Part shown: positions 39,595-54,743 of the stretch, piece after piece
Numbering within the stretch: the stretch's first letter is position 1
Layout: every line of letters starts with the position of its first letter
Source of the DNA: Gordonia sediminis
GTDB lineage: Bacteria > Actinomycetota > Actinomycetes > Mycobacteriales > Mycobacteriaceae
Direction: 5' to 3'
Assembly: GCA_004193205.1 (NCBI GenBank)
Contig: RZUM01000008.1
Location: 186,001 to 250,000, forward strand
Length of the DNA: 64,000 nt
Made by a program: the position numbers and the translations under genes
Notes under the pieces: generated by a model
The model's database searches: none
The model's input: the letters and a program-made list of their open reading frames with translations, nothing else
What the model was told of the DNA's origin: nothing

Positions 39595-40232
39595 GCAAAC
39601 CGGCGATCACCGTCCTCGACTACGGGTCGGGCAACCTGCGCTCGGCGCAACGCGCCCTCGAACGGGCCGGCGCGGACGTGACGGTCACCCACGACCGGGA
39701 CGCCGCGACCAACTGCGACGGGCTCGTCGTACCCGGTGTCGGCGCGTTCGCAGCCTGCATGGAAGGCCTCAGGGCCGTCAAGGGACACCGCATCATCGGG
39801 CAGCGCCTCGCCGGTGGACGGCCGGTCCTCGGCATCTGCGTCGGCATGCAGATCCTGTTCGAACGCGGCGTGGAGTTCGGCGTGGAGGCCGACGGCTGCG
39901 GGGAGTGGCCGGGCTCCGTCACCCAGCTGCCGGCGCAGGTGCTGCCGCATATGGGCTGGAACACCGTCGAGGCGGCTCCGGGTTCGGTTCTGTTCGAAGG
40001 TCTCGACGCCGACACCCGCTTCTACTTCGTTCACTCTTATGCCGCGCAGACGTTTGACATGGACAACGACGGCACGCCGCTTGAGGCGCCGAAACTGACC
40101 TGGGCCACCCACGGCGGACGGTTCCTCGCCGCCATCGAAAACGGCGCGTTGTCGGCGACGCAGTTCCATCCGGAGAAGTCCGGCGACGCGGGCGCACACC
40201 TGCTGCGCAACTGGGTGCGGTCGGTGTCGTGA
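39591..40232 (+). CDS. hisH: Imidazole glycerol phosphate synthase, glutaminase subunit
   Basis: HisH splits glutamine and passes ammonia through HisF to form imidazoleglycerol phosphate and AICAR. The 213-residue class I amidotransferase shows [19 protein letters not shown], the nucleophile Cys in [11 protein letters not shown], and the His/Glu pair in QFHPEKSG. The start overlaps hisB by GTGA. Its partner hisF is four genes downstream. Confidence 0.95.
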   Translation: MSKPAITVLDYGSGNLRSAQRALERAGADVTVTHDRDAATNCDGLVVPGVGAFAACMEGLRAVKGHRIIGQRLAGGRPVLGICVGMQILFERGVEFGVEADGCGEWPGSVTQLPAQVLPHMGWNTVEAAPGSVLFEGLDADTRFYFVHSYAAQTFDMDNDGTPLEAPKLTWATHGGRFLAAIENGALSATQFHPEKSGDAGAHLLRNWVRSVS

Positions 40233-40570
40233 CCTCACCCGGCGCGCCGCCGCCCGTCCGGTTCTCCTTCGCCAAGCTGGTGCTCTTCTCACTGGGCGCC
40301 GGCGTCGTGGTCCTGGTGGTGGCGGTGCCGGTGATCCTGCTCATCGCGGCGTGGTCACCGGTCGCCGGGCTGATCGTGGCACTCGCCGCGGTGGTGGCGA
40401 TGATCGCGGCGATCGGTACGGTCTCCACACGGATGGTCGCCACGGCAGAACGTGAGATCCTCGCCGCACGCGCCACCGAGAGCGCCACCAAAAGCGCTAC
40501 TACCACTGACACCGAACCCGACCGACCCGATCCCCACCCGACAGACAGGAACCGCTCCACCGATGGGTAA
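40229..40570 (+). CDS. Small membrane protein embedded in the his operon
   Basis: A 113-residue protein with two membrane helices (about 18-41 and 46-66) and a hydrophilic C-terminus rich in Thr/Glu/Asp/Pro ([23 protein letters not shown]). The GTG start overlaps hisH by GTGA and its stop overlaps the priA start by 8 bases, so translation is tightly coupled to both. I recognise no family. Confidence 0.65.
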   Translation: MTSPGAPPPVRFSFAKLVLFSLGAGVVVLVVAVPVILLIAAWSPVAGLIVALAAVVAMIAAIGTVSTRMVATAEREILAARATESATKSATTTDTEPDRPDPHPTDRNRSTDG

Positions 40571-41306
40571 TACCCTTGAACTCCTTCCCGCCGTCGACGT
40601 CGCCGACGGGCAGGCCGTCCGTCTGGTCCAGGGCGCCGCGGGCACCGAGACCTCCTACGGCTCCCCGCGCGAGGCCGCGCTCGCCTGGCAGACCGACGGC
40701 GCCGAGTGGATTCACCTCGTCGACCTCGACGCCGCGTTCGGCCGCGGCAACAACCGGGAGCTGCTCGCCGACGTGGTCGGCGAACTCGACGTCAAGGTCG
40801 AGCTCTCCGGCGGCATCCGCGACGACGACTCGCTCGCCGCGGCGCTCGGCACCGGCTGCACCCGCGTCAACCTCGGCACCGCCGCCCTGGAGAACCCGGA
40901 CTGGTGTGCCCGCGCCATCGACCGCTACGGCGACCGCATCGCCGTCGGCCTCGACGTCATCCGCGACGGCGAGTCGTACCGGCTGCGCGGCCGCGGCTGG
41001 GTGACCGACGGCGGTGACCTGTGGGAGGTGCTCGCACGTCTCAACGCCGACGGCTGCGCGCGCTACGTCGTCACCGACGTGTCGAAGGACGGCACCCTGG
41101 CCGGACCCAACCTCGAGCTGCTCGCCGAGGTGGCCGCGGCGACGTCGGCGCCGATCGTCGCCTCCGGTGGCGTGTCGGCCCTCGACGATCTGGTCGCCAT
41201 CGCAGGCCTGGTGGACCGCGGGGTGGAGGGCGCGATCGTCGGCAAGGCGCTCTACGCCGGCCGGTTCACGCTGCCCGAGGCGCTGTCCGCGGTGTCGGGA
41301 GCCTGA
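40563..41306 (+). CDS. priA: Bifunctional phosphoribosyl isomerase PriA (HisA/TrpF)
   Basis: A 247-residue TIM barrel that isomerises ProFAR in histidine synthesis and, in actinobacteria, also PRA in tryptophan synthesis, replacing TrpF. It has [19 protein letters not shown] with the catalytic Asp, [24 protein letters not shown], the second Asp in [16 protein letters not shown], and [13 protein letters not shown]. No trpF is seen in the window, which supports the dual role and explains why his and trp genes share a cluster. ATG 40563 has AGGAAC upstream. Confidence 0.93.
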   Translation: MGNTLELLPAVDVADGQAVRLVQGAAGTETSYGSPREAALAWQTDGAEWIHLVDLDAAFGRGNNRELLADVVGELDVKVELSGGIRDDDSLAAALGTGCTRVNLGTAALENPDWCARAIDRYGDRIAVGLDVIRDGESYRLRGRGWVTDGGDLWEVLARLNADGCARYVVTDVSKDGTLAGPNLELLAEVAAATSAPIVASGGVSALDDLVAIAGLVDRGVEGAIVGKALYAGRFTLPEALSAVSGA

Positions 41307-41316
41307 CAGCGAGCTC

Positions 41317-42165
41317 ATGACCTCTGCCTCCACCCTCGACTTCCCCCGGTTGCTGCACACCGCGGGCCAGGTCCTCGACTCCGTGGTCGACGAGTTCGTG
41401 GCCGGCCTCGGTGCGCCGAGCGCGGTGACCAAGAGCGCCACCGACTTCGCCACCCAGGTGGATCTGGATCTGGAACGCCGCATCACCGCCGAACTCACCG
41501 ACCGCACCCAGATCGCCGTGCACGGGGAGGAGTTCGGCGGCCCACCGGTCGACGAGGGCGTGGTCTGGGTCCTCGACCCCGTCGACGGCACGTACAACTA
41601 CTCGACCGGCATGCCCCTGACCGGGATCCTCCTCGGCCTGCTCGTCGACGGGGCACCCACCCTCGGCCTCACCTGGCTGCCGTTGCAGAACCGCCGCTAC
41701 GCCGGACACGTCGACGGTCCGCTGCTGGTCGACGGCCGGCCCGCCGAGCGACTCACACAAACCGCGCTGTCCTCGGCGGCGGTCGCCTACGGCCCGTTCA
41801 ACGCCGCCCACGGCGGTCGCTACGCGGGTGATCGACGCGCCGATGTGATCCGTGCGCTGAGCGCGCGGGTCGCGCGTCTGCGGATGACGGGCAGCACCGG
41901 CGTCGACCTCGCCTACACCGCGGCCGGAATCTTCGGCGGTGCCGTCGTGTTCGGTCGCCACGCGTGGGACAACGCGCCCGGGGCAGCCCTGGTGCGCGCG
42001 GCCGGTGGCGTCGCCACCGATCTCGGTGGCACTCCGTGGAGTGCCACCGCGACGTCGATCGTGACCGGCGCGCCCGGCCTGCACGACGAACTGATGGCCG
42101 TCATCGGTGAGGTCGTCGGCGACGAATGGTCCACCCGCCCCGCAGAACTCGGAGGTCACCCATGA
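41317..42165 (+). CDS. impA: Inositol-monophosphatase family phosphatase (ImpA-like; possible histidinol phosphatase)
   Basis: A 282-residue Mg-dependent phosphatase with the IMPase motifs [25 protein letters not shown] and [18 protein letters not shown]. tuberculosis Rv1604 (ImpA) has the same place between hisA and hisF. Because HisB here lacks a phosphatase domain, this enzyme could supply histidinol-phosphate phosphatase activity, as IMPase-like HisN does in corynebacteria. That is inference. ATG 41317 starts 10 bases after priA, and the end overlaps hisF by ATGA. Confidence 0.85.
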   Translation: MTSASTLDFPRLLHTAGQVLDSVVDEFVAGLGAPSAVTKSATDFATQVDLDLERRITAELTDRTQIAVHGEEFGGPPVDEGVVWVLDPVDGTYNYSTGMPLTGILLGLLVDGAPTLGLTWLPLQNRRYAGHVDGPLLVDGRPAERLTQTALSSAAVAYGPFNAAHGGRYAGDRRADVIRALSARVARLRMTGSTGVDLAYTAAGIFGGAVVFGRHAWDNAPGAALVRAAGGVATDLGGTPWSATATSIVTGAPGLHDELMAVIGEVVGDEWSTRPAELGGHP

Positions 42166-42962
42166 CAGTCGCGGTCCGTGTCATCCCGTGTCTGGACGTC
42201 GACGACGGGCGGGTGGTGAAGGGCGTCAACTTCCAGAACCTCCGCGACGCCGGGGACCCGGTCGAACTCGCCGCCCGCTACGACAAAGAGGGCGCCGACG
42301 AACTGACCTTCCTCGACGTGACCGCGTCGAGTTCGGGTCGCTCCACGATGATCGACGTGGTCAAGCGGACCGCCGACCAGATCTTCATCCCACTCACCGT
42401 GGGCGGCGGCATCCGGACCGTCGACGACGTGGACACGATGCTGCGCGCCGGCGCGGACAAGGTCAGCGTGAACACCGCCGCCATCGCGCGGCCCGAGGTA
42501 CTCGCGGAGATGAGCCGCCGGTTCGGGTCGCAGTGCATCGTGCTGTCGGTCGACGCCCGCACCGTTCCCGAGGGTTCGCCGCCGACACCGTCGGGGTGGG
42601 AGGTCACCACCCACGGCGGGCGTGAGGGCACCGGCATCGACGCCGTCGAATGGGCCCGCCGCGGCGAAGAGCTCGGTGTCGGAGAGATCCTGCTGAACTC
42701 GATGGACGCCGACGGGACGAAGCGGGGATTCGACCTGCGGATGCTGAAGGCGGTTCGCGCGGCGGTCCACGTCCCGGTGATCGCGAGCGGCGGCGCCGGT
42801 GCCGTCGACGACTTCGCCCCGGCGGTGCAGGCCGGGGCCGACGCGGTTCTCGCCGCGTCGGTGTTCCACTTCGGCGAACTCACCATCCCCGAGGTGAAGG
42901 CCGCGATGTCGGCCGAGGGGATCATCGTGCGGACCGAACGCGACACCGAATCGAGGTTCTGA
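42162..42962 (+). CDS. hisF: Imidazole glycerol phosphate synthase, cyclase subunit
   Basis: HisF takes ammonia from HisH and closes the imidazole ring. The 266-residue TIM barrel has [18 protein letters not shown] with the catalytic Asp, [38 protein letters not shown] with the second Asp, and [13 protein letters not shown]. The ATG overlaps the impA stop; a longer in-frame start at 42126 is rejected. Confidence 0.95.
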   Translation: MTVAVRVIPCLDVDDGRVVKGVNFQNLRDAGDPVELAARYDKEGADELTFLDVTASSSGRSTMIDVVKRTADQIFIPLTVGGGIRTVDDVDTMLRAGADKVSVNTAAIARPEVLAEMSRRFGSQCIVLSVDARTVPEGSPPTPSGWEVTTHGGREGTGIDAVEWARRGEELGVGEILLNSMDADGTKRGFDLRMLKAVRAAVHVPVIASGGAGAVDDFAPAVQAGADAVLAASVFHFGELTIPEVKAAMSAEGIIVRTERDTESRF

Positions 42963-42964
42963 CG

Positions 42965-43321
42965 ATGGCGCTGGATCCCGAACTCTCCGCCCGGCTCAAA
43001 CGCAACGCCGACGGGCTTTTCACCGCGGTCGCACAGGAACGCGACACCGGCACCGTGCTCATGGTGGCGTGGATGGACGACATCGCGCTGGAACGGACAC
43101 TGTCCACTCGCCGCGCCACCTACTGGTCGCGGTCACGCGGGGAGTATTGGGTGAAAGGCGACACCAGTGGCCACACCCAGTACGTCCACGACGCCCGCCT
43201 CGACTGCGACGGCGACACGGTGCTGCTCGTCGTCGACCAGGTGGGGGCCGCGTGCCACACCGGCAACCACAGCTGCTTCGACACCCCGTCGCTGCCGTTC
43301 GCGGACGGGAACCAACGATGA
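42965..43321 (+). CDS. hisI: Phosphoribosyl-AMP cyclohydrolase
   Basis: HisI opens the purine ring of PR-AMP. The protein has 118 residues and is monofunctional; the HisE pyrophosphohydrolase domain is absent, as in mycobacteria where hisE sits with hisG elsewhere. Metal-binding motifs: [49 protein letters not shown]. It starts 2 bases after hisF. hisG and hisE are not in the window. Confidence 0.94.
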   Translation: MALDPELSARLKRNADGLFTAVAQERDTGTVLMVAWMDDIALERTLSTRRATYWSRSRGEYWVKGDTSGHTQYVHDARLDCDGDTVLLVVDQVGAACHTGNHSCFDTPSLPFADGNQR

Positions 43322-43337
43322 AAGGCAGGCGAGGACC

Positions 43338-43517
43338 ATGCCGCTGATCCAGATCTCGCAAACCCCCGGACTGTCCGATCGCGTCAAACGCGAGACCATC
43401 GCGGCGGTCACCGAGGCGTATGCGAAGGCCACCGGCAAGAATCCCGACTCGGTGTGGGTCACCATCACCGAGGTCCCGCGCACCCAGTGGGGCGTCGGCG
43501 GCGAGCCGCTCGGATGA
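43338..43517 (+). CDS. 4-oxalocrotonate tautomerase-family protein with altered active site
   Basis: A 59-residue protein that matches the tautomerase fold: Met then catalytic Pro1, QIS strand, helix [20 protein letters not shown], strand [10 protein letters not shown], and GVGGE turn. The two arginines used by classic 4-OT to bind dicarboxylates are replaced: position 11 is Leu and position 39 is Trp; position 50 is Trp instead of Phe. Hence muconate-type tautomerase activity is unlikely and the true substrate is unknown. ATG 43338 has GAGGA 5 bases upstream. Its stop overlaps trpE by ATGA, so it is produced with trpE. Confidence 0.8.
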   Translation: MPLIQISQTPGLSDRVKRETIAAVTEAYAKATGKNPDSVWVTITEVPRTQWGVGGEPLG

Positions 43518-45079
43518 GCACCGGTGCACGGATGACCGATTCGACGACGACCAGCCTCGCCGACTTCCTCGACCTCGCGGCCGACCACCGGGTCGTCCCG
43601 GTGACGCGCAAGGTGCTTGCCGACTCGGAGACACCGCTGTCGGCCTACCGCAAGCTCGCCGGCGATCGTGACGGGACCTTCCTGCTGGAATCGGCGGAGA
43701 ACGGGCGATCCTGGTCGCGGTGGTCGTTCATCGGCGCGCGCTCGCCGTCGGCGCTCACCGTCGTCGACGGCGAGGCGCGATGGTGGGGTGAGGTGCCGAC
43801 CGGTGCGCCCGAGGGCGGCGACCCGCTCGCGGCGCTCGCCGAGTCGCTGCGACTGCTCGCGACCGACCCGTTCCCGGACATGCCGCCGCTGACCGGCGGT
43901 TTCGTCGGCTTCATGGCCTACGACATGGTGCGTCGCCTCGAACGGCTCCCGGAGACAACGACCGACGATCTCGGTCTCCCGGACATGATGATGCTGCTGG
44001 CCACCGACCTGGCCGCTGTCGACCACCATGAGGGCACCATCACGCTCATCGCCAACGCCGTCAACTGGGACGGGTCGGCGGAACGCGCCGAGCAGGCCTA
44101 CGCCGACGCGGTGGCCCGCCTCGACCGGATGACCGAGGCCCTGGCCGCCCCGGCGCCGTCGACCGTGTCCCATTTCGACCGCCCGGCCCCGCAGTATCGC
44201 GCCCAGCGGACGCTGGCCGAGTACGGCGAGATCGTCACCAGCCTGGTCGGCGAGATCGAGGCCGGCGAGGCGTTCCAGGTGGTGCCGTCGCAGCGGTTCG
44301 AGATGGATACCGACGCCGACCCCATCGACGTCTACCGCGTCTTGCGCGCCTCCAACCCGAGCCCGTACATGTACCTGCTGCGGATCCCCGCGGTGGGTGG
44401 GCGGGCGCCGTTCACGATCGTGGGGAGCAGTCCCGAGGCCCTGGTCACCGTCACCGACCGGATCGCGACAACGCACCCGATCGCCGGCACCCGCTGGCGC
44501 GGCAAGACCGAGGAAGAGGACCAGCTGCTCGGCAAGGAACTCGTCGAGGACGAAAAGGAGAACGCCGAGCACCTCATGCTCGTCGATCTCGGCCGCAACG
44601 ATCTCGGACGAGTCTGCCGTCCCGGCACCGTCAAGGTCGCCGACTACCGCCACGTCGAACGCTACAGCCATGTGATGCACCTGGTGTCCACGGTGTCGGG
44701 CACCCTGCGCGACGACAAGCAGGCGCTCGACGCGGTCACTGCCTGCTTCCCGGCCGGCACGCTTACCGGTGCTCCGAAAGTGCGAGCGATGGAACTGATC
44801 GAGGAACGCGAGTTGACCCGCCGCGGCATCTACGGCGGCATTGTCGGCTACCTCGACTTCGCCGGCGACGCCGACACCGCGATCGCGATTCGCACCGGGT
44901 TGATCGCCGACGGCAAGGCGTACGTGCAGGCCGGTGGTGGGGTGGTCGCCGACAGCGAACCCGAATACGAGTACAACGAGGCGCGGAACAAGGCCACCGC
45001 GGTACTCAACGCGGTCGCTGCGGCGGGCACGATGCGCCGGGTCGGCGCCGACGACACGGGGGAGTCGGGATCGCAATGA
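43514..45079 (+). CDS. trpE: Anthranilate synthase component I
   Basis: TrpE makes anthranilate from chorismate with ammonia supplied by TrpG, whose gene is not in the window. The 521-residue protein has the N-terminal regulatory part ([23 protein letters not shown]; the LLES motif is part of the Trp feedback site) and the chorismate-binding domain: [80 protein letters not shown] 43514 overlaps the tautomerase stop; M27 (43532) is an alternative. Confidence 0.95.
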   Translation: MSTGARMTDSTTTSLADFLDLAADHRVVPVTRKVLADSETPLSAYRKLAGDRDGTFLLESAENGRSWSRWSFIGARSPSALTVVDGEARWWGEVPTGAPEGGDPLAALAESLRLLATDPFPDMPPLTGGFVGFMAYDMVRRLERLPETTTDDLGLPDMMMLLATDLAAVDHHEGTITLIANAVNWDGSAERAEQAYADAVARLDRMTEALAAPAPSTVSHFDRPAPQYRAQRTLAEYGEIVTSLVGEIEAGEAFQVVPSQRFEMDTDADPIDVYRVLRASNPSPYMYLLRIPAVGGRAPFTIVGSSPEALVTVTDRIATTHPIAGTRWRGKTEEEDQLLGKELVEDEKENAEHLMLVDLGRNDLGRVCRPGTVKVADYRHVERYSHVMHLVSTVSGTLRDDKQALDAVTACFPAGTLTGAPKVRAMELIEERELTRRGIYGGIVGYLDFAGDADTAIAIRTGLIADGKAYVQAGGGVVADSEPEYEYNEARNKATAVLNAVAAAGTMRRVGADDTGESGSQ

Positions 45080-45768
45080 CCGCACACCCACCGTCGCAGG
45101 TCGACCCCGCGGCGGCCGCCAAGACGTTCCTGCGTCGCCGCCAGATCTACGCCGCGATCCTGCTGGCGCTCGCGGCAGTGGCGTTCTGGTCGGCGTCGCG
45201 ACTGGTCTGGGCGCATGTGCTGGCCGCCGACGGATTGGCGCCGGCGCGCACCTTCGACGTCGCAGGCTCCGACTGGAGCCCGTGGCTGACGCCGGTGGCG
45301 CTGGTCCTGCTCGCCGCGATCCTCGCCGCGTTCTCGGTGCGCGGATGGGGACTGCGCCTGATCGCGGTCCTGGTCGCAGCCGCCGGCGTGATCGCGGCGC
45401 TGCCGGCGATCTCACTGCTCACCGGCGGCGCCGACTCCGAGTACGCGTCCAAGGCCGGCAACATCCCCGACCGGTACCAGGTCCTGCTCATCACCACGAA
45501 CTCGTGGGCGGCGGTGGTCGTGCTCGTCGGATCGGTGTGCGCCGTCGGCGCGGGCGTGTTCCTGATGCGCGTGGCGGGCGGCGCGCGGATGTCGTCGAAG
45601 TACACCACGCCGGGCGCGCGGAGAGAGGAGTTGGAGCGCCAGATCTTCGCCGACCACGAGAAGCGGAAGGCGGCCGACGACGTCAAGCCCGCCAACGAAC
45701 GGATGATGTGGGACGCGCTGGACACCGGCATCGATCCCACCGATCTGCCCGACGACCAACGCGACTGA
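45076..45768 (+). CDS. Trp-operon-associated membrane protein (TIGR02234-like)
   Basis: A 230-residue protein with four hydrophobic segments (about 28-46, 73-93, 97-116 and 152-176) and a charged cytoplasmic C-terminus ([40 protein letters not shown]). M. tuberculosis Rv1610 has the same place between trpE and trpC and belongs to a family seen only with actinobacterial trp genes. Its function is unknown. ATG 45076 overlaps the trpE stop. The 72-bp gap after it is the largest inside the cluster and may hold a secondary promoter (TATACC at 45817). Confidence 0.8.
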   Translation: MTAHPPSQVDPAAAAKTFLRRRQIYAAILLALAAVAFWSASRLVWAHVLAADGLAPARTFDVAGSDWSPWLTPVALVLLAAILAAFSVRGWGLRLIAVLVAAAGVIAALPAISLLTGGADSEYASKAGNIPDRYQVLLITTNSWAAVVVLVGSVCAVGAGVFLMRVAGGARMSSKYTTPGARREELERQIFADHEKRKAADDVKPANERMMWDALDTGIDPTDLPDDQRD

Positions 45769-45840
45769 CCCGGAATCGGTGTCCGCGGGCCTGCGGGCTA
45801 CCCTGAACACCACACGTATACCGAAAGGGGCCCTGCGGAA

Positions 45841-46659
45841 GTGAGTACGCCGTCTGTCCTCGACTCCATCATCGAGGGAGTCAAAGCCGACGTCGCCGCA
45901 CGTGAGGCCGTGGTCGACTACGCGGCGATCAAGGTGGCGTCCGCGCAGGCCCCCGAGCCGAAGGACGCGATGGCAGCGCTCCGCCAACCCGGCATCGGGG
46001 TGATCGCCGAGGTGAAGCGGGCCAGCCCGTCCAAGGGGGAACTCGCCGACATCCCCGATCCGGCCGAACTGGCCAGTGCGTACGAGGCGGGCGGCGCGCG
46101 GATCATCAGCGTGCTCACCGAGGAACGACGCTTCCACGGGTCTCTTGCCGACCTCGACAGCGTGCGGGCCGCGGTGAACATCCCGGTACTGCGCAAGGAC
46201 TTCATCGTCGGGCCGTATCAGATCCACGAGGCGCGGGCGCACGGCGCCGACGTCATCCTGCTCATCGTCGCGGCTCTCGAACAGAACGTCCTCGCGTCGT
46301 TGCTCGACCGCACGGAGAGTCTCGGCATGACCGCGCTCGTCGAGGTCCACACCGAGGACGAGGCCAACCGAGCCCTCGAGGCCGGTGCGTCGGTCGTCGG
46401 GGTCAACGCGCGAAACCTGAAGACTCTCGAGGTCGACCGCGACTGCTTCGCGCGCATCGCCCCCGGACTGCCCACCAAGGTCATCCGGGTCGCCGAGTCC
46501 GGTGTCCGCGGGACCGCCGACCTGCTGGCCTACGCCGGTGCCGGCGCTGATGCCGTACTCGTGGGGGAGGGCCTCGTCACCAGCGGAGATCCCCGTGCGG
46601 CGGTGTCCGAGCTCGTCACCGCCGGGACGCACCCGTCCTGCCCGAAACCCGTTCGCTGA
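45841..46659 (+). CDS. trpC: Indole-3-glycerol phosphate synthase
   Basis: TrpC closes the indole ring of indole-3-glycerol phosphate. The 272-residue TIM barrel is monofunctional, without a TrpF domain. It has [17 protein letters not shown] with catalytic Glu and Lys, [56 protein letters not shown] and [14 protein letters not shown] 45841 is preceded by an AAAGGGG site. trpD is not in the window. Confidence 0.95.
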   Translation: MSTPSVLDSIIEGVKADVAAREAVVDYAAIKVASAQAPEPKDAMAALRQPGIGVIAEVKRASPSKGELADIPDPAELASAYEAGGARIISVLTEERRFHGSLADLDSVRAAVNIPVLRKDFIVGPYQIHEARAHGADVILLIVAALEQNVLASLLDRTESLGMTALVEVHTEDEANRALEAGASVVGVNARNLKTLEVDRDCFARIAPGLPTKVIRVAESGVRGTADLLAYAGAGADAVLVGEGLVTSGDPRAAVSELVTAGTHPSCPKPVR

Positions 46660-46682
46660 CCCGCCGCTTTCGATGAGGGACC

Positions 46683-47975
46683 GTGACCACCGACACCCCT
46701 GACGTGCACTACCCGCCGGCGAGCGCCGGTATCACCACCCGTACCTCGCTCGAGCCCGATGACACCGGACATTTCGGCGTGTACGGCGGACGCCACGTGC
46801 CCGAGGCCCTGATGGCCGTCATCGACGAGGTCACCACGACCTACCAGAAGATGCGCTCCGACGAGGACTACCTCGGCGAACTCGATCGCCTGCAGCGCGA
46901 CTACACCGGTCGGCCGTCGCCGCTCTACGAGGCGACCCGGCTGCGCGAGACGGCGGGCGGCGCGCGGATCTTCCTCAAGCGCGAGGACCTCAACCACACC
47001 GGCTCGCACAAGATCAACAATGTGCTCGGCCAGGCCTTGCTGGCCAAGCGGATGGGCAAGTCACGGGTCATCGCCGAAACCGGCGCCGGACAGCACGGCG
47101 TCGCCACCGCGACCGCCTGCGCCCTGCTCGATCTCGAGTGCGTCATCTACATGGGCCGGGTGGACACCGACCGGCAGGCGCTCAACGTCGCCCGGATGCG
47201 GCTTCTCGGTGCCGAGGTCATCGCGGTCGACAACGGGTCGGCGACCCTCAAGGACGCCATCAACGAGGCGTTGCGCGACTGGGTGACCAACGCCCACAAC
47301 ACCTACTACTGCTTCGGTACGGCCGCCGGCCCGCATCCGTTCCCGATGATGGTGCGCGACTTCCAGCGTGTCGTCGGACTCGAGGCGCGCGTGCAGATCC
47401 TGGAGCAGGCGGGTCGGCTGCCCGACGCGGTGGTGGCGTGTGTCGGCGGCGGCTCCAACGCGATCGGCATCTTCCATCCGTTCCTCGACGATCCCGGCGT
47501 CCGGCTCGTCGGCTACGAGGCGGCCGGTGACGGCGTCGAGACCGGCCGGCACGCCGCGACCTTCACCGGCGGGACGCCGGGGGCCTTCCAGGGCGCCTAC
47601 TCGTATCTGCTTCAGGACGCCGACGGGCAGACGATCGAATCCCATTCGATCTCGGCCGGTCTGGACTATCCGGGTGTGGGGCCCGAACACGCCTACCTCA
47701 AGGACATCGGCCGCACCGAGTACGAGCCGATCACCGACACCGAGGCGATGGACGCCCTGGCGTTGCTGAGTCGCCGCGAGGGCATCATCCCCGCCATCGA
47801 ATCCGCACATGCGGTGGCCGGCGCCTGCAAACTCGGCCGGGAACTCGGCGACGGGGCGATCATCGTCGTCAGCCTGTCGGGCCGCGGCGACAAGGACGTC
47901 GACACCGCCGCCCGGTGGTTCCATCTGTTCGATCCACCGCCGTCGCAGGACGAGGCGACGGGAGCATCCGCATGA
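46683..47975 (+). CDS. trpB: Tryptophan synthase beta chain
   Basis: TrpB joins indole, channelled from TrpA, with serine to make tryptophan. The 430-residue PLP enzyme has [16 protein letters not shown], the PLP lysine in [45 protein letters not shown] and [13 protein letters not shown] 46683 has GAGGGA upstream. The end overlaps trpA by ATGA, which fits the fixed 1:1 alpha2beta2 complex. Confidence 0.96.
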   Translation: MTTDTPDVHYPPASAGITTRTSLEPDDTGHFGVYGGRHVPEALMAVIDEVTTTYQKMRSDEDYLGELDRLQRDYTGRPSPLYEATRLRETAGGARIFLKREDLNHTGSHKINNVLGQALLAKRMGKSRVIAETGAGQHGVATATACALLDLECVIYMGRVDTDRQALNVARMRLLGAEVIAVDNGSATLKDAINEALRDWVTNAHNTYYCFGTAAGPHPFPMMVRDFQRVVGLEARVQILEQAGRLPDAVVACVGGGSNAIGIFHPFLDDPGVRLVGYEAAGDGVETGRHAATFTGGTPGAFQGAYSYLLQDADGQTIESHSISAGLDYPGVGPEHAYLKDIGRTEYEPITDTEAMDALALLSRREGIIPAIESAHAVAGACKLGRELGDGAIIVVSLSGRGDKDVDTAARWFHLFDPPPSQDEATGASA

Positions 47976-48778
47976 GCGCGCCGTCGAAGCTCGGGCCCAC
48001 CTTCGCCCGCTGCCGCGAGGAGGGACGGGCCGCCCTCATCGGCTACCTGCCGGTCGGGTACCCGACCGTGGAGGCGTCGGTCGAGCACTTCCGCACGATG
48101 GTGGCCGCCGGCTGCGACATCATCGAGGTCGGCGTCCCGTACTCCGACCCGGTCATGGACGGCCCCACCATCCAGGACGCCGCCGATGTCGCGTTGCGCA
48201 ACGGCGTGCGCGTCCGTGACGTCTTCACCGCGGTGGAGGCGATCGCCGAGGCCGGGGGACAGTCGGTGGTGATGAGCTACTGGAACCCCGTGCTGCAGTA
48301 CGGCGTCGAGAATTTCTCCCGCGACCTCGCCGCCGCCGGTGGCGCCGGCATGATCACCCCGAACCTGATCCCGGAGGAGGGCGGCGCATGGCAGGCCGCC
48401 TCCGATACCCACGGACTCGACCGGATCTACCTGGTCGCGCCGTCGTCGACCAACGAGCGGCTGGCCATGACGATCGACGCGTCGCGGGGCTTCATCTATG
48501 CGGCCTCGACGATGGGTGTGACCGGCGCGCGGGATGCGGTGTCGGACATGGCCCCGGATCTGTGCGCCCGCGTCCGCGCGTACTCCGACATTCCGATCGG
48601 TGTCGGTCTCGGCGTGCGCAGCGGTGCACAGGCGGCGGAGATCGCCGCCTACGCCGACGGGGTCATCGTGGGATCAGCGCTGGTCAGTGCAGTGAAGGCC
48701 GGCGAGGGCGAGCTGGCGGCACTGGTCGGTGAACTCGCCGAGGGAGTCCGGGCCGCCCCGGCGCGACCCTCCCACTAG
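47972..48778 (+). CDS. trpA: Tryptophan synthase alpha chain
   Basis: TrpA cleaves indole-3-glycerol phosphate to indole and glyceraldehyde-3-phosphate. The 268-residue TIM barrel has [35 protein letters not shown] with the catalytic Glu and Asp, [22 protein letters not shown] and [18 protein letters not shown] 47972 overlaps the trpB stop. The stop codon lies within an 18-bp palindrome. Confidence 0.95.
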   Translation: MSAPSKLGPTFARCREEGRAALIGYLPVGYPTVEASVEHFRTMVAAGCDIIEVGVPYSDPVMDGPTIQDAADVALRNGVRVRDVFTAVEAIAEAGGQSVVMSYWNPVLQYGVENFSRDLAAAGGAGMITPNLIPEEGGAWQAASDTHGLDRIYLVAPSSTNERLAMTIDASRGFIYAASTMGVTGARDAVSDMAPDLCARVRAYSDIPIGVGLGVRSGAQAAEIAAYADGVIVGSALVSAVKAGEGELAALVGELAEGVRAAPARPSH

Positions 48779-48790
48779 TGCGCACTAGTG
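48773..48790. promoter_or_regulatory. 18-bp perfect palindrome between trpA and lgt
   Basis: CACTAGTGCGCACTAGTG is two copies of the self-complementary octamer CACTAGTG around CG. It covers the trpA stop codon and ends 7 bases before the lgt start. It could be a protein-binding site or a tight hairpin that limits read-through into lgt. Confidence 0.35.
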
Positions 48791-48797
48791 TGGCAGC

Positions 48798-49958
48798 GTG
48801 ACATCGGTCCTCGCCTATATCCCCAGCCCGCCTCAGGGCGTCTGGTATCTCGGTCCGTTCCCGATCAGGGCGTACGCGCTGTGCATCATTGCCGGCATCA
48901 TCGTCGCCGTCTGGTGGGGCGATCGGCGTTGGCAGGCCCGTGGCGGCCGGCCCGGCGAGGTCCTCGACGTGGCGATCTGGGCGGTACCGTTCGGCCTGCT
49001 GGGCGGCCGGCTCTATCACCTCGCGACCGACTGGCCCACCTATTTCGGTGACGGCCCGAAGACCCCGGTCGACGCCCTGAAGATCTGGGACGGCGGTCTC
49101 GGTATCTGGGGTGCGGTGGCGTTCGGCGCGCTCGGCGCGTGGATCGGTGCCCGACGACACGGCATCAAACTGCCGCCGTTCGGCGACGCGATCGCACCGG
49201 CCATCCTGCTCGCGCAGGCGATCGGCCGTCTCGGGAACTATTTCAACCAGGAACTCTACGGTCGCGAGACCACCGTGCCGTGGGGCCTGGAGATCTACGA
49301 GCGGGTGGATTCGAGCGGCTACGCCGATCCCGGACTGATCACCGGGACCTCGAACGGCACCGTGGTCGCGATCGTGCACCCGACGTTCCTCTACGAGATG
49401 CTCTGGAACATCGCGGTGGTCGTCGCGCTGGTCGTCGTGGACCGGCGGTTCCGGATCGGGCACGGTCGCCTGTTCGCCCTGTACGTAGCGGGGTACTGCG
49501 TCGGCCGGTTCGGCGTCGAGCTGATGCGCTCCGACCACGCCTCGCACATCCTGGGCGTGCGCGTCAACGTATTCACTGCGGTGATCGTGTTCGCATGCGC
49601 GGCCGCCTACTTCATGATCGCGCCGCGTGGCCGGGAACAGGGTCTGGAGATCTACCATCCGCAGCGTGCCGCGGAACTCGAGGCAGAACTCGCTGACGGC
49701 ACCCCGGATCCCGCCGACGGCACCCCGGATTCCGCCGACGGCACCGCGGATTCCGCCGACAGCACCCAGGATTCCGCCGGCGGCACCCAGGATTCCGCCG
49801 ACAGCACCCAGGATTCCGCCGACGGCACCCCGAATCCCGCCGACAGCACCCCGAATCCCGCCGACGGCACCCCGAATCCCGCCGACAGCACCCCGAATCC
49901 CGCCGACAGCACCCAGGATTCCGCCGACAGCACCCCCGAATCCGACTCGAAGCATTGA
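48798..49958 (+). CDS. lgt: Prolipoprotein diacylglyceryl transferase with a repetitive tail
   Basis: Lgt moves diacylglycerol from phosphatidylglycerol to the lipobox cysteine of prolipoproteins, the first step of lipoprotein maturation (for example of MceD, MceE and the DUF4232 protein here). The 386-residue protein has seven membrane helices and the signature [27 protein letters not shown], plus [11 protein letters not shown] and [11 protein letters not shown]. The core ends at about residue 298. The last 87 residues are an acidic tail of 12 heptapeptides (ADGTPDP type). The GTG start at 48798 lies 20 bases after trpA. Confidence 0.94.
   Translation: MTSVLAYIPSPPQGVWYLGPFPIRAYALCIIAGIIVAVWWGDRRWQARGGRPGEVLDVAIWAVPFGLLGGRLYHLATDWPTYFGDGPKTPVDALKIWDGGLGIWGAVAFGALGAWIGARRHGIKLPPFGDAIAPAILLAQAIGRLGNYFNQELYGRETTVPWGLEIYERVDSSGYADPGLITGTSNGTVVAIVHPTFLYEMLWNIAVVVALVVVDRRFRIGHGRLFALYVAGYCVGRFGVELMRSDHASHILGVRVNVFTAVIVFACAAAYFMIAPRGREQGLEIYHPQRAAELEAELADGTPDPADGTPDSADGTADSADSTQDSAGGTQDSADSTQDSADGTPNPADSTPNPADGTPNPADSTPNPADSTQDSADSTPESDSKH
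49692..49943 (+). repeat. Twelve tandem 21-bp repeats in the lgt 3' end
   Basis: Unit GCCGACGGCACCCCG-GATCCC, repeated 12 times without interruption and in frame, coding [21 protein letters not shown] and similar. The pattern of unit variants (three consecutive pairs of nearly identical units) suggests expansion by unequal exchange or slippage. Confidence 0.93.
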
Positions 49959-50171
49959 GAACCCACCGCCGCCGGGTCGTGGGAATCACAAGCGTCATCG
50001 CCTGCGGCAGCATCGAGTACGCGGCAGTGGCCGCAGGGTTCGGATAGAGTTAAGCCTCACGGTGCGCGGGATCAACCATCGGATTTCGAGTACCGGCACT
50101 GCTCCACGGGCCAGCGCTGTCCCAGCGGACATCGAGCAATGCGATTCGTACGAGTCGAGTGGAGGTTCGAG

Positions 50172-54735
<4,564 letters not shown>

Positions 54736-54743
<8 letters not shown>

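Noticed and set aside
43133-45415. A 760-codon minus-strand frame opposite hisI, the tautomerase gene and trpE
   Set aside because: Antisense shadow of three conserved genes with biased composition and no recognisable motif. The same holds for the long frames at 15457-17559, 37711-39492 and 62861-63313.
49692-49943. Regular 21-bp repeats in lgt as a CRISPR array
   Set aside because: The units are contiguous with no spacers, are in frame with lgt, and have no cas genes nearby.
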